DNA from: Azorinus chamasolen
Taxonomy: Eukaryota > Mollusca > Bivalvia > Cardiida > Solecurtidae
Direction of reading: 5' to 3'
Assembly (NCBI GenBank): GCA_963576725.1
Contig: OY755244.1
Span: 37,150,109-37,214,108, forward strand
Length of the DNA: 64,000 nt
This document shows, piece by piece, positions 1 to 9,683 of this stretch (position 1 is the stretch's first letter; the number at the start of each line of letters is the position of its first letter). The position numbers were made by a program, and so were the translations under genes. The notes beneath the pieces were generated by a model. It was not told where the DNA came from and did no database searches. It saw only the letters and a list, made by a program, of their open reading frames with translations.

Positions 1-93
1 CCAGCGTTCATACACCTCGGACACTCAGGGGAAGGAGGTAAGAGCAGAACAAGAAAACAGATATCTAGACTAAAGGAGTATTTTATCCTTTCC

Positions 94-314
94 TTGACCC
101 ATTTTCTCATTTACTATTTTTAGATCCAACCTCTTTGAACAAATATACCGAAAAGGAGCATTTACTAGCAAAAAGGGAAATTCTAGACTTGTGTAGTTTT
201 CAAAAGCATTGTGATAAATAGAGCAAAATTTTGCTCCTCTGGAGCAAATGCTCTATTTATCACAATGGTTTCAAAAAGTGACAGACATAGAAAGATGTAT
301 TTATGGAGGGTTAA
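94..314 (+). mobile_element. TTAA-B MITE, 5' end decayed
   Basis: The B head (TTTTTAGATCCAACCTCTTTGAA, cut here by mutation to a TTGA start) is followed by the AAACCATTGTGATAAATAGAGC hairpin arm on both sides and by GGAGGGTTAA at the right end. The apex is altered to TTTTGCTCCTCTGGAGCAAA. The inferred ORFs here on both strands are translations of the hairpin, not genes. Confidence 0.75.
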
Positions 315-354
315 TGAACGTTTGATGCACAAATTTATGACATCATTAATATTC

Positions 355-775
355 ATTAGCTTGTTGAATATCCCTGTAAGAAATAATGAAATCATGAATA
401 TTTATTAAATAATTTTTTATAATGACATAATTTTATTATGAACATCAGTCATTAATTGGCCATGGTAGAAATGGAAGAATCGGTGTTTTTGTCATATCAT
501 AAACTGACTAGAGCAGACCAGTTGATCAGATGGCTCCTATTACAACTGTCTGGTCTGGGTCTACCCTGTATGCAAAAGTGTGAAAAGGCATCTATAAACA
601 GGAAATGATTTAATATTTATGATATTTTCGAGGGAATTTTTGGCTTAGACAAAAGCTGTAGAATCTAATCTATATAATTCCATAAGCAAACAGAGCAGTC
701 CTGATCAGACAGCTTTTATGATGCCATTATATAATTCATCTAAATAATATTTATAGTTTCATACATTCATTATAT
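355..775 (-). repeat. Two adjacent TTAA-A fragments
   Basis: First copy (about 355-612) has the body TAAGAAATAATGA..CATGAATATTTATTA and a hairpin around 505-575; the right arm reads GTCTGGTCTGGGTCTAC. A second partial copy (about 612-720) repeats GACAAAAGCTGTAGAATCTA and the CATAAGCAAACAGAGCAG arm and then breaks off inside the hairpin. Confidence 0.65.
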
Positions 776-876
776 GTCACATGAATATTAGTAAGTGAAA
801 GGTTTTAAAAAAAACCCACAAAGGCAAACGGTTTGGATCCTGTCTTATCTATCTTGGTCCAATGGATTTGCAAATA

Positions 877-1080
877 CAGTAAAACCTCTCTATAACGACT
901 ACTTAATTGTGTTAATTAGTTAGTATTTTCGGCAGTTGGTTGCTTAAAGCAAGGTGAAAGTAAAACAGAACGCTCCTATAGGAGCGTTCTGTTTTACTTT
1001 CACCTTGCTTTAAGCAGCCACCTGCATTTAACACAAAGTACTTAATGTAATTTAGTGGTCATTATAGAGAGGTTTTACTG
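877..1080. mobile_element. D-family pogo/Tigger-like MITE (204 bp)
   Basis: Starts CAGTAAAACCTCTCTATAAC and ends with its inverted copy GTCATTATAGAGAGGTTTTACTG; flanked by TA at 875-876 and 1081-1082, the target duplication expected for Tc1/mariner-pogo elements. The core is a near-perfect hairpin from GCTTAAAGCAAGGTGAAAGT to its complement with apex GAACGCTCCTATAGGAGCGTTC. It lies 84 bp upstream of an L1-family exon. Confidence 0.88.
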
Positions 1081-1164
1081 TATTGTCTTACCTTTGTCGA
1101 GAGCAATTTCTTGAATCCAGAAGTGCAACTGAAATTGTAATTCATGATTTTGTCTTTATTGCAG

Positions 1165-1295
1165 AGCCTTTAGTAACACCAAAAGATTTCCGTCTCGATC
1201 CAACAAAGCCTGTTGATACCCATCGGGCTCATTTTATCTGGGAGGCAGTGGATACGTCCCCAGAAAAGATCCTGGGTAGTTTTAAAGGATACAAG
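1165..1295 (+). CDS. L1-family cell-adhesion protein, exon a: first half of an FnIII domain (FnIII-3 type)
   Basis: This exon encodes the N-terminal half of a fibronectin type III domain: a proline-rich entry (PLVTPKDFRLDPTKP), the core tryptophan in AHFIWEAVDTSPEK and the strand-C lead GSFKGYK. It is bounded by an acceptor TTTATTGCAG and a donor AAG|GTAAAA. The first two bases complete a codon split by a phase-1 intron, the usual arrangement at FnIII domain borders; the donor is phase 0 and joins to IRYW in the next exon, giving GYKIRYW, which is the standard FnIII C-strand. The match of the joined domain to the third FnIII repeat of L1/neuroglian proteins is a family judgement made by eye. 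Preceding exons (Ig domains, FnIII-1 and -2) are outside the window. Confidence 0.88.
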
Positions 1296-1321
1296 GTAAA
1301 AGTTACAATTATTTTTACTGA

Positions 1322-1544
1322 TTAACCATTTCCTCCATAGGCTATTTTTTTTTAGACCCAACCTCTTTGAATGAATCTACCCAAAAGGAGCATATACTAG
1401 AGAAAAGTAAAATTTTAGAATTTTGTAGTTTGAAACCATTGTGATAAATAGAGCAGTTGTTTCTATAGGAGTAAATGCTATATTTATCACAATGGTTTCA
1501 TAAAGTAACTTTTACAAAGGCGTATTTATGGAGGAAAGGGTTAA
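1322..1544 (+). mobile_element. TTAA-B MITE
   Basis: Begins TTAACCATTTCCTCCATAGGC and ends GGAGGAAAGGGTTAA. The hairpin arms are intact, but the apex has decayed (GTTGTTTCTATAGGAGTAAA). Its right-hand TTAA (1541-1544) also serves as the left end of the next TTAA-A fragment. Confidence 0.85.
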
Positions 1545-1789
1545 CCCTTTCCCTCATATAAACACCTTTTCACGTATTTGCAAACAGAGTAGCCCCAGAG
1601 CAGAACGATGGCTCCTGTAGGAAATGATTTACAAGAGAAAAGAAAAATGTTGGAATTGTTTAGTTTTGAAACCATTGTGATAAATAGAGCATTTGCTCCA
1701 TAGGAGCAAATGCTCTATTTATCACAATGGTTTCAAGAAGTAACTTTTATAGAGGCATAGAAAGGTGTATTTATGGAGGAAAGGGTTAA
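1541..1789 (+). repeat. TTAA-A head fused to a TTAA-B right part
   Basis: 1541-1622 is the head of a TTAA-A element up to its apex (GATGGCTCCTGTAGGA); from about 1630 it continues as the B body (GAGAAAAGAAAAATG) with a perfect B hairpin (apex GCATTTGCTCCATAGGAGCAAATGC) and a terminal GGAGGAAAGGGTTAA. The join lies next to the A apex. Confidence 0.7.
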
Positions 1790-2190
1790 TTCAGAAATCA
1801 CTTACCCTGTTATAAAGCACCAATGTGAAATATGTGTTTATGAGAAGCTTCAGTGTGAATTGGTATCTAGAGACACATACACAAGCATTTAGAAATATTT
1901 TCGCAGAATCTCAGGGAAGCTGTCAAAAAACCACAAAGATGTTGAAATATCCGGCCTTTTCAAGCATCTTTTTATTATAAAAATGAATATTGAGGATGTT
2001 TGCTTACATTGAATTTCATCATTAAATGTTTTCTAGAAATTTGATCAACTGAATATTATTTTGTCACTCTACTGGCGCCATAAAGCCATTATTGCCGCTC
2101 AGGACTAGAAAACACATAGTTATCATGGAATGAATGGCACATTTGATAGGAACAAATGTTTTTTCTATCATTAACTATTTGAATGCAGTA
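1790..2190. other. Intron stretch with no recognised feature
   Basis: AT-rich intronic DNA. I see no exon with splice signals in frame and none of the window's repeat families. Confidence 0.5.
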
Positions 2191-2192
2191 CA

Positions 2193-2320
2193 TGAGTTAA
2201 CTGCCAATTGCTGGCATTGTAGATCCAAATTACAGGACTCCTGGAGGAGCCCTCTGATCAGGGTCTGCAGTGTTTGTCATTCAGAATTCTCTGGCAGATG
2301 AAATCCCTCTACAATTAAAG
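2193..2320 (+). repeat. G-family hairpin repeat
   Basis: Right arm GGAGCCCTCTGATCAGGGTCTGCAGTGTTTGTCATTCAGAA with a decayed left arm (TAGATCCAAATTACAGGACTCC). Confidence 0.6.
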
Positions 2321-2365
2321 ATTGATGGTCATGCAATTACACTTTGAAAATTATCTTACAAAGTG

Positions 2366-2580
2366 TTAACCCTTTCCCTCATATTGACGACTCTGTAAAA
2401 GTCACTTTGTGAAACCATTGTGATAAATAGAGCATTTACTCCTATTGGAGTAAATGCTCTATTTATCACAATGGTATCAAAATATAAAATTCTAAAAATA
2501 TTTCCTTTTCTCTAGTTAATGCTCCTTTTTGGTAGATTTATTCAAAGTGGTTGGATCTAAAATTAGAGGTAATGTGTTAA
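2366..2580 (-). mobile_element. TTAA-B MITE
   Basis: TTAACCCTTTCCCTCATATTG at the left and GAGGTAATGTGTTAA at the right. The hairpin is intact with apex GCATTTACTCCTATTGGAGTAAATGC, where paired changes on both arms preserve base-pairing (T-A at the GTAAATGC position). Confidence 0.85.
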
Positions 2581-2995
2581 CACTTTGCATGCCAATTTGT
2601 GATAACCTTATACAATACCAACCTGTTTTGATCCAGATTCAGACACAGAATAAGTCAGACACTCACTAGGATCCAAACTGTTAGACAGTGTTGTTGAGTA
2701 AAAATGGAAGAAATGTCAACTTTGAGAATTGTGGTGGATAACATTTTTGATAGAAGACAATTCTTTGGCATGTGGATGATTAGTCTTAGCCCACTGACAG
2801 AATGGTGTCTGCTATGTCTCTGATCTGCTACATTTTTAACTCACTTGTAAATTATCGAAACATTAACGAAAATATTGATCGAGTGTCAAACAGCTTGGAT
2901 CACCATGAGACATTTAGTTATGCAACACGGCATCTCCTTTCTGGATCCAAGCAGTTTTGCAAATGTCTGTCAGATGTGGCTTAGCAGATTAATGG
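2577..2995. repeat. Two H-family hairpin repeats
   Basis: About 2577-2700 carries TTTTGATCCAGATTCAGAC..CTAGGATCCAAACTGTTAGAC; about 2878-2995 carries GTGTCAAACAGCTTGGATC..GGCATCTCCTTTCTGGATCC. Both are degraded versions of the family hairpin CAGCTTGGATCC-GATGAGATGCCGAG. Confidence 0.6.
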
Positions 2996-3221
2996 TTGTT
3001 CCTTTAAATGCGGGACATGCATATGTACATGCCCTGTCATTTGTAAAACATTATAGACCCAGATCAGAGGGCTCCTAGAGAAGTTCTGAGACTAATCAGG
3101 GTCTACACTGTTTGTCATTCAAAATCCTCCCAACAAGTTTAAGCCTTTCATACTGAGTGGACTCTATAGTTAAACACCGAGGGGCTATTCCACTCTGAGA
3201 ATTGGGAGTTGAAAGGGTTAA
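2989..3221 (+). mobile_element. TTAA-G element
   Basis: Bounded by TTAA at 2989-2992 and 3218-3221 (GAAAGGGTTAA). Contains ATTATAGACCCAGATCAGAGGG and the inverse TAATCAGGGTCTACACTG, then the G tail TTTGTCATTCAAAATCCTCCC..AAGCCTTTCATACTGAGTGGA. Confidence 0.7.
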
Positions 3222-3466
3222 CCCTTTCCCTCATATAAACGTGTTTTCACGCATTTGCAAACAGAGTAGACCCAGATCAGACGGTTCCTAGAGGAGCCTT
3301 TTATCAGGGTCTACTCTGTTTGCTACTAGAATTTGAAAGATCTGTTTCTTTGCTTTCTAAAATGTCTACAATGTTCCACCTTCCATATTTCTTTGAAGTA
3401 TTTTTGTTAATGAATATTCAGTAGGTATTGAAATTTGGAATAAACATAGAACAGGGAAAGGGTTAA
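3218..3466 (+). mobile_element. TTAA-A2 MITE, full length
   Basis: A2 subtype: TTAACCCTTTCCCTCATATAAA head, hairpin with apex GACGGTTCCTAGAGGAGCC, body with CTTTCTAAAATGTCTACAATG and GTAGGTATTGAAATTTGG, end GAACAGGGAAAGGGTTAA. It shares the TTAA at 3218 with the G element before it. Confidence 0.88.
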
Positions 3467-3599
3467 ATACAATGTGCTATTAATGTTGTCATGCAAGACT
3501 ACAGACTGCACATTTTATCTTTTTTCCACTCTACATTGATTAAAAAACAAATAGATTTGAAAAATGTGTTTTAATAGGGTAATTTCATGAAGACAATTA

Positions 3600-3803
3600 C
3601 AGTAAAACCTCTCTATATCAGCCACTAAATTACATCAAGTATTTTGTGATAAAGGCAGGTTGCTGCTTAAAGCAAGGTGAAAGTAAAACAGAACGCTCCT
3701 ATAGGAGCGTTCTGTTTTACTTATACCTTGCTTTAAGCAGCCACCTGCCCTAAATACCAACTAATTAACACAATTAAGTGGCCGTTATAGAGGGGTTTAA
3801 CTG
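3600..3803. mobile_element. D-family pogo/Tigger-like MITE (204 bp)
   Basis: CAGTAAAACCTCTCTATATC start, GGCCGTTATAGAGGGGTTTAACTG end, TA at 3598-3599 and 3804-3805. Same length and core as the copy at 877, with one mismatch in the outer hairpin (TTATACC against GGTGAAAG). Confidence 0.88.
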
Positions 3804-3829
3804 TATCTTCCTTCATCCTTAGAATGTGG

Positions 3830-4035
3830 GAAACTAGTGTACTGGCATTTACAAATAGTGTAGAATCAGATCAGAGGGCTCAAGAGCATTAACCATTTGA
3901 ATGCGGGAAATGAGCGCTCTGTCATTAGCAAACAGTAAAGACCCAGATCTGAGAGCCCTCTGATTAGGGTCTGCACTGTTTGTCATTTAAAATCCTCTCA
4001 CAAATTGTATCCTGCCACACTGAATCCTCAGAGGT
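3830..4035 (+). repeat. G-family fragments
   Basis: A partial G head (about 3830-3885) is followed by a second copy starting at ATTAACCATTTGAATGCGGGA (3889) with arms GTAAAGACCCAGATCTGAG and CTCTGATTAGGGTCTGCAC, but without its apex. Confidence 0.6.
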
Positions 4036-4077
4036 TTAGATCTTATAGATATATTACAGCTTCTGTTGTATTTTCAG

Positions 4078-4285
4078 ATTCGATACTGGAAATCTAGTGA
4101 AGGTAGACATAAATGGAAAGAGGTTGACATAGCTGTGCTGGACACAGATCACCACAAGCCCGACGTGCGGGCGTACCTAGAAAACCTACCAGCATACACG
4201 GCCCTGCGGGCTCAGGTGTTCGTAAGAAACACATACTACACAGGGCCACCCAGTCAAACCATAGACTTCTTCACACCAGAAGGAG
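4078..4285 (+). CDS. L1-family cell-adhesion protein, exon b: second half of the same FnIII domain
   Basis: Encodes IRYWKSSEGRHKW, then the E-F region with the conserved leucine and tyrosine (AYLENLPAYTALRAQVFVRN) and the exit TIDFFTPEGG. The acceptor is TGTATTTTCAG and the donor GGAG|GTAAAA. The exon starts in phase 0 and ends after one base of a codon, so its last G plus TA of the next exon makes the valine of the TPEG-G-VP linker. A TPEG-VP junction between the third and fourth FnIII domains is characteristic of L1CAM-type proteins. Exons a and b together give a complete domain of about 113 residues. I see no stop or frameshift. Confidence 0.9.
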
Positions 4286-4324
4286 GTAAAAATGTACCCT
4301 AATTATCCTGAGTATATGTACACC

Positions 4325-4660
4325 CAATCTACTTTCCCCAAGATAAGATGAGTAAATTAAAACATTTTCAAGAATAGCTTCTTTATTTCTCTATCAACCA
4401 CTATCCTGTGACCACTCTTTAGAATCGTCTCTTCTAGACGATTCTTAAGAGTCAGGTCACAACATAGAGTTATGAAATGATGAGTTTATTATTTGAATAC
4501 ACACCTAGAGAAATGATGAGTTTATTATTTGAATACACACCTAGAGAAATTATTAGTTAATTATTTGAATAATACCTAGAGAGATGATGAGTTTAGTATT
4601 TAAATACATACCTAGAGAAATAATAAGTTTTATATGAATACACACCTAAATCTATTTCCC
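4325..4660. repeat. C-family hairpin plus a 39-bp tandem array
   Basis: 4325-4472 has the C hairpin (GTGACCACTCTTTAGAATCG to its inverse, apex GTCTCTTCTAGAC). About 4473-4650 holds four to five copies of a 39-bp unit (GATGAGTTTATTATTTGAAT..CACACCTAGA) derived from the C right flank. Confidence 0.75.
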
Positions 4661-4845
4661 AGCTCTCCACTGATTTCTAAAGCAGAAAAATCCATTTGGC
4701 ACGATTTTGATAACTTTAGATAAGACTGACATGGTTTCAAAAAGAAACTTTTACAAGGTTTATTGAGATCTCTAAAATTGAAAATTGAATCAGATGACAG
4801 CTAGTTCCAAGAAATAGTTTTATCTTAACCTTTTGAATGCTGAAT

Positions 4846-5068
4846 CAGAGCTACAGAGAACGGTTCATCATCAAATACTAAAATCATCAAATACTAAAAT
4901 CATCAAATACTAAAATCATCATATCTCCACCAAACCCCATGTTGTGACCATTTTTTAGAATCGTCTCAAAGAGACGATTCTAAAGAGTGGTCACAACATA
5001 GGGTTTGGTGGAGAAATAAAGAAGTTACACTTGAAAGTATTTTAATTTACGCTTCTTATCTGAAGTTC
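4846..5068. mobile_element. C-family palindromic element
   Basis: CAGAGCTACAGA start and TTACGCTTCTTATCTGAAGTTC end. Hairpin 4925-5013 runs from CTCCACCAAACCCCATGTTG to its inverse with only AAA unpaired. The left flank carries a 16-bp unit (CATCAAATACTAAAAT) repeated about four times at 4868-4920. Confidence 0.8.
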
Positions 5069-5392
5069 ATGGCGTGACCCCATAGATGTTTACATATAGA
5101 ATCCATTCAATATGATAGGCTTAAATTTGCTGGAGGATTTTGAATTACAAATATTGTAGATCATGAACAGAGTACTCCCTTTACAAAAAATGAAAAAAAA
5201 AATGAAAGATGAAAATTGTATCAGACAACAAAGTTTGCAGATAACGAAATTTGACAGCGAAAGAGTTAAAAAAGGCCTACATTTCAAAACTGATGATAAG
5301 TGGCTTGAGCATTTAATTATCAGCGGAACTGACAGCACCTGAGTCCAAATAAATAATTATTTTTTCCATTATTATATTGAAGCTATCGAAAT

Positions 5393-5641
5393 TTAACCCT
5401 TTTCCTCATATAAATGCCTTTTCATGCATTTGTAAACAGAGCAGACCCAGATCAGATGGCTCCAATAGGAGCCATCTGATCAGGGTCTGCTGTGTTTGCT
5501 TTTAACATGATATAGATTGGATTCTATAGATTTTGTCAAAACGAAAGAATTCCTTGAACAAGTTACATGATAAAAATTCAGCAAATAAATATCCATGATG
5601 TCATTATTTTTTACATGAATATTGAACATGGAAAGGGTTAA
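5393..5641 (+). mobile_element. TTAA-A1 MITE, full length
   Basis: TTAACCCTTTTCCTCATATAA to GAACATGGAAAGGGTTAA. Apex GATGGCTCCAATAGGAGCCATC; body with CATGATGTCATTATTTTTTAC. Confidence 0.87.
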
Positions 5642-5959
5642 CTGTTTGCTGGTTAATGGCGAATTTGGTCATTGCATTAAGCTGTCACATGTGTTTCAAG
5701 ATATGCTAATTTAAGTGATACATTTTAGAAGAATTCTGTAAATGTAAATTTTGAAAGGACCAAACATTTACTTTGAGTTGCCCGGAAGTTCCAGTTACCG
5801 GAGTTTGAGATATCGAAGTTCAACAGTATATAATTTACACATCTAGTCTATGCTTCTGGTTATAGAGTTTCACACGCTTACTCTGTTTTTATCATGTGTT
5901 TTCTTAGCAAAACAAGCCAACAACTGCAGCCAGATATTGGGGTATTTATTTTTTCATAC

Positions 5960-6300
5960 GAATCCTTTACCTGATAAATATTCATGTAAGAAAGAATGAC
6001 GCCATGAATATTTATTAGCTGTATTTTTATAATTGCATAATTTTTTATGAACACAATATATTTAAAAATACTGGTAAAAATTATAGAATAAGAAATGTAT
6101 AATTTCATAAGCGAACACAGCCTAATCAGACAGTTCCTACAGGAGCCATATGATCTGAGTCTATTCTGTTTGTAAAGTGTGATAAAGCATTTCGAGGGCT
6201 TGGTGCAAAACTATTGTAACTCCTTCACAAAGTGAAGGAGTTACAATTGTTTTGCACCAAGCCCTCGATTTAGGAAATGAGGTAAAGGGTTGGAACTGGG
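5960..6300 (-). repeat. TTAA-A element interrupted by a 75-bp palindrome
   Basis: The A body (TCATGTAAGAAAGAATGAC..) and hairpin (about 6110-6170) lead to AAAGCATTT at 6192, where the palindrome listed next is inserted; the A tail resumes as ATTTAGGAAATGAGGTAAAGGGTTGG. Confidence 0.75.
6193..6267. mobile_element. 75-bp near-perfect palindrome (P1)
   Basis: Starts CGAGGGCTTGGTGCAAAACT and ends AGTTTTGCACC-like complement CAAGCCCTCG; the arms pair over 36 bp with an AAA centre (CTCCTTCAC-AAA-GTGAAGGAG) and one A-A type mismatch. ATTT flanks both sides (6189-6192 and 6268-6271), as a short target duplication would. A broken copy lies at 61169. Confidence 0.75.
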
Positions 6301-6698
6301 TAAATCGACCAAATTCAAAAGTCGTAACAATATTTGGAATCATTTTCCTTGTCACTGACTGCCTATTGTTAGCTGGGGAATGATTCGCAGATACCAGACC
6401 CGTGTCTCCCCAGAGATGCCATTGTCTCGTAAATTACATTTCATGTTCAGCCAGAGAAAAAAATACCATTACCACAGTAATATGAGACGGTGCTGCTAAA
6501 TGTGACAGAGTCATCCTCTGCAATCACCCATTGCCAGGAGTGACAGTCCGAAAATAAGTTTCTAAGTAAATTTTACAAATGAATAAATGATGACTGTTAT
6601 CCAGGAAGGTCTCCAGTAAGGATTCTTCATATGTTATTTGCCAGCCAGTCATTTCTCCGAGTGATTATAGTGTTTAATGTGACTATATAACCCATGGG

Positions 6699-6964
6699 TT
6701 GACCCATTATTTCCCAGTTGAATATTCATATAAGAAAATAATTGCATTATGAATATTCATTAGCTGAATTTTTATAATTGTATAATTATGTACACCTGAA
6801 GTTTTGGCATACCATAATTATGACCAAGCCCTCCGAATCACGGAGTCAAATCATAAGTATACAGAGCAGACCCTAATCAGATGGCTCCTACAGGCACTGT
6901 AAGATCTGGGTCTACTGTGTTGACAAATTTATGAAATAGTGTTTGTGTGAAGAAAAGGGTTAAG
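6699..6964 (-). mobile_element. TTAA-A MITE, diverged
   Basis: Left end TTGACCCATTATTTCCCAGTTG, right end AAGAAAAGGGTTAA. The hairpin right arm is damaged (CTACAGGCACTGTAAGATC). Confidence 0.75.
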
Positions 6965-6994
6965 TCAGTTTGATAACTTAGATTGACATTGGAG

Positions 6995-7110
6995 CTAGTA
7001 GTGTAGACCCAGATCAAACTGCTCCCTCAGGACGGACGTAAAACCCAACTCACTCACTCACTCCTTCAGGAGCTGTTTGATCTGGGTCTGCACTATTTGC
7101 CCAAGTTTGT
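6995..7110. repeat. J-family hairpin containing a 28-bp retroposon-tail insertion
   Basis: Arms GTGTAGACCCAGATCAAACTG and its inverse. Between them CTCCCTCAGGA (7022-7032) and CTCCTTCAGGA (7061-7071) form an 11-bp direct repeat around 7033-7060, which reads CGGACGTAAAACCCAACTCA and CTCACTCA. Confidence 0.7.
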
Positions 7111-7214
7111 CTCTGAATACTTAGTATAATTAGGGCACTTGCATCCAAGGTACTTGTCATATAAACAGAAATCTGTCTACTGCAATTTTTCTGTTCAAAA
7201 ATATATCTGGATTG

Positions 7215-7320
7215 AGTGTCAAAGAGTGTTGATACTGATCAGATGACAAGTTATTCAGTTTCTCATCTGGATCCAAACTGTTTGCATAGCTTATCACAAA
7301 TTTGTGGCTAGCACTCATTT
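7215..7320. repeat. H-family hairpin repeat
   Basis: GAGTGTCAAAGAGTGTTGAT..TCATCTGGATCCAAACTG with the tail TTGCATAGCTTATCACAAAT. Confidence 0.65.
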
Positions 7321-7599
7321 TATAAGAAGAGAAAATCTTTAAAAAATAATAATAATATTACTGAACAGTGTTTGGAAAATTCAAATTTTGGTTTTGAATG
7401 TTTTGCTTGAAAATTTCAATATGAATTTCTCTGGGAAAAGGTTATACCTATAAAAACCAAGTCTTCTAAGATTTTGAAGAACTTTCTATTTTCAACCCAG
7501 CTAACACTTTCCAAGCTGCATAAATTTCCTCTGCAAAAGGTATCATCTGCAACCTTTCTGAAATTTGATTCCGTCTTCAAATTCACTTGTCAAATACAG

Positions 7600-7716
7600 T
7601 AAGAGTGTCGTATAATGTTGGATCTTGATCAGATGATGAGTCAGTAGACATTCCATCTGGATCCAGACTACTTGTAAAGGCTATGACGATTTCGCTGCTG
7701 GTGTGCACAGAGTTAA
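7600..7716. repeat. H-family hairpin repeat
   Basis: GTTGGATCTTGATCAGATGA..ATTCCATCTGGATCCAGACT followed by a TGTGCACAGAGTTAA terminus. Confidence 0.65.
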
Positions 7717-7940
7717 GAGGCAAAATATCTGGGCCAAAAAGACTAAGAAAGTAAGCCAGCACTGTGGAATCTAATTTGCTCGGCAAATTGACATAATGTT
7801 TTGGAAACCCCTAAACAACCTTCTTCCTTATTCATCTCCTCCCTGGTGATTTTAGCTCTAAAAAATAATTAGCCTGGAAAATTGACAGAGATCTTCATGT
7901 AAGTAGTTTTGATCCAGATGAGATGGAAAGAAATTAAGCG

Positions 7941-8130
7941 TTAACCTTTTACTCCATAAATACACCTTTGCAAACATAGTAGACCCAGATCAGACGGCTC
8001 CTGTAAGAGGGTCTACAATTTCTGCTGTGTCTAAAATTCCTGTGTCTGTGTGCTTTTTCAACAATTAAATCTAATTAATATTCATGATGTCATTATTTTT
8101 TACATGAATATTCATGGAGTAAAGGGTTAA
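7941..8130 (+). mobile_element. TTAA-A3 MITE
   Basis: A3 subtype: TTAACCTTTTACTCCATAAA head and CATGGAGTAAAGGGTTAA end. Part of the right hairpin arm is deleted (GGCTCCTGTAAGAGGGTC). Confidence 0.83.
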
Positions 8131-8377
8131 CCCTTTCTCTGTTTCACATTCATGTAAGAAGTAATGACATCATGAATATTTATTAGCTGCATTTCTATAA
8201 TGGTACATGAACAGAAGATTTTTTCAACTTGACAAAAGCCTGTAGACTCAGAACTATATAATTCCATCAGCAAAAAGAATAGACCCTGATCAGACAGCTC
8301 CTATTGGAGCCGTCTGATCTGGGTCTACTCTGTTTGCAAAATGCATTTAAAGGTGTTTGTATGAAGGATAGGGTTAA
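8127..8377 (-). mobile_element. TTAA-A MITE, full length
   Basis: Shares TTAA 8127-8130 with the A3 element to its left. Hairpin apex CAGCTCCTATTGGAGCCG; ends GAAGGATAGGGTTAA. Confidence 0.85.
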
Positions 8378-8429
8378 TTGCAAGAAGCATTTATTAAGAT
8401 GCATAAATGGATTTTTTTTCAACAGCCCG

Positions 8430-8500
8430 ATTATTGCTCCACCAAACCCTATGTAGTGACAATTCTAAAAAGTGGCCACAACCTTTAGGAGAAATGGCCA
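8430..8500. repeat. C-family fragment
   Basis: CTCCACCAAACCCTATGTAG followed directly by AATTCTAAAAAGTGGCCAC; the hairpin apex is deleted. Confidence 0.6.
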
Positions 8501-8503
8501 TTG

Positions 8504-8739
8504 TAACCCTTTACTCCATGAATATTAATGTGATTAACTAGTTTAATGGTTTTAATGACACATGAGCACAGGAATATTTGGCTGTGCAGAAACTGTAGAA
8601 TCATATCTATACGATTTCATAAGCAAACAGAGCAGATCCTGATCAGACGGCTCCTAAGGGAGCCATCTGATCTGGCTCTTCTCTGTTTGCAAAGGCAAAG
8701 AAAGGTGTAGTAACGCGTATTTATGGTGTAAAGGATTAA
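8504..8739 (-). mobile_element. TTAA-A3 MITE
   Basis: CCCTTTACTCCATGAATATT start, GGTGTAAAGGATTAA end, apex GGCTCCTAAGGGAGCC. Confidence 0.8.
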
Positions 8740-8845
8740 TATTTGATATATAGCTCTTTATATTATGATACTCATCCTTACTATTAAAGATTTTTATTTA
8801 GCAATCAAAGTAGTGATTATGTTCCATTTGAGTTTAAATTTATAT

Positions 8846-9095
8846 TTAACCCTTCTCTTGCTGAATTTTAAAATACATTTCTCCTTCTTTACCCATGCCC
8901 TGTTGTATCATTACATATATATTCACTGTGTACAAGTATTTAGCTGTGCAATCACTGCTGTGGAGTGTATTGGTTGCACAATCCACTTGTAAATAGTGCA
9001 GACCCTAATGAGACAGCTCCTGCAGGAGCTGTCTCATCTGGGTCTTCACTATTTACAGGTAGGTATATTGACATGAATAGCAAGCGAAGGGTTAA
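8846..9095 (-). mobile_element. TTAA-E MITE (250 bp)
   Basis: TTAACCCTTCTCTTGCTGAAT to AGCAAGCGAAGGGTTAA. Hairpin AGTGCAGACCCTAATGAGAC against GTCTCATCTGGGTCTTCAC with apex CAGCTCCTGCAGGAGCTG. Two close relatives lie at 26293 and 45261. Confidence 0.85.
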
Positions 9096-9260
9096 TCATT
9101 TCAGTATGGGAAATAAGTCACTAATGTCCTTTGCAAACAGTGTAAACTCAGATGAGAGCGCTCATCAGGATGTTGCACGTACTTTTCATTTGAAAAATAC
9201 ATGAATATTCATGATGAGCTTGAATTGTTTGAATTGGAAAATTCAGCATTGAAAAGGTTA
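9092..9260 (+). repeat. TTAA-F element, apex deleted
   Basis: TTAATCATTTCAGTATGGGAA, arm GTGTAAACTCAGATGAGAG, then CATGATGAGCTTGAATTG and TTCAGCATTGAAAAGG. It abuts the E element at its TTAA. Confidence 0.68.
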
Positions 9261-9424
9261 GATGACTCACAAAGAACTTGTCCCTAATGTGAAATATATA
9301 AATGGCACATTTTCATTATATGACACAATATTTCACAAAAGATCAGATTGGTAACTGGGGACCAGTCAATGGTTTTATCTTGTTCAACACTTAGATTGTA
9401 TTTTCAAAGAGAACGAGGATGATA

Positions 9425-9530
9425 CTAGTTTATCCCTTTACTCCATTTGCTTTTTAACACCTTAGAAAATATAGTAGCTCCTATAGGAGCCATCTGGTGA
9501 GGATCTTCTCTGATTTCTTATGGAATAATC
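9425..9530 (+). repeat. TTAA-A3 fragment
   Basis: CCCTTTACTCCATTTGC head joined to AGCTCCTATAGGAGCCATC and a short right arm; the body is missing. Confidence 0.55.
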
Positions 9531-9683
9531 TCAGCGTCTCAACTCAAGCTGAAAATTTGAGCAATATTTTATTACAATACCAATTTTCAGGTTTTAATTG
9601 TCACAAGTAAGAATCGAAGTTATTGTACTTTAAAACCTACAGCCAACTTCACATAGCTTGTATCTATATCTATGTGGCCAATA

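Noticed and set aside
1296..1325. Read-through of the first exon to a stop at 1325
   Set aside because: The frame continues past a good donor (AAG|GTAAAA), and joining to 4078 restores the FnIII C-strand GYKIRYW, so the read-through is intronic.
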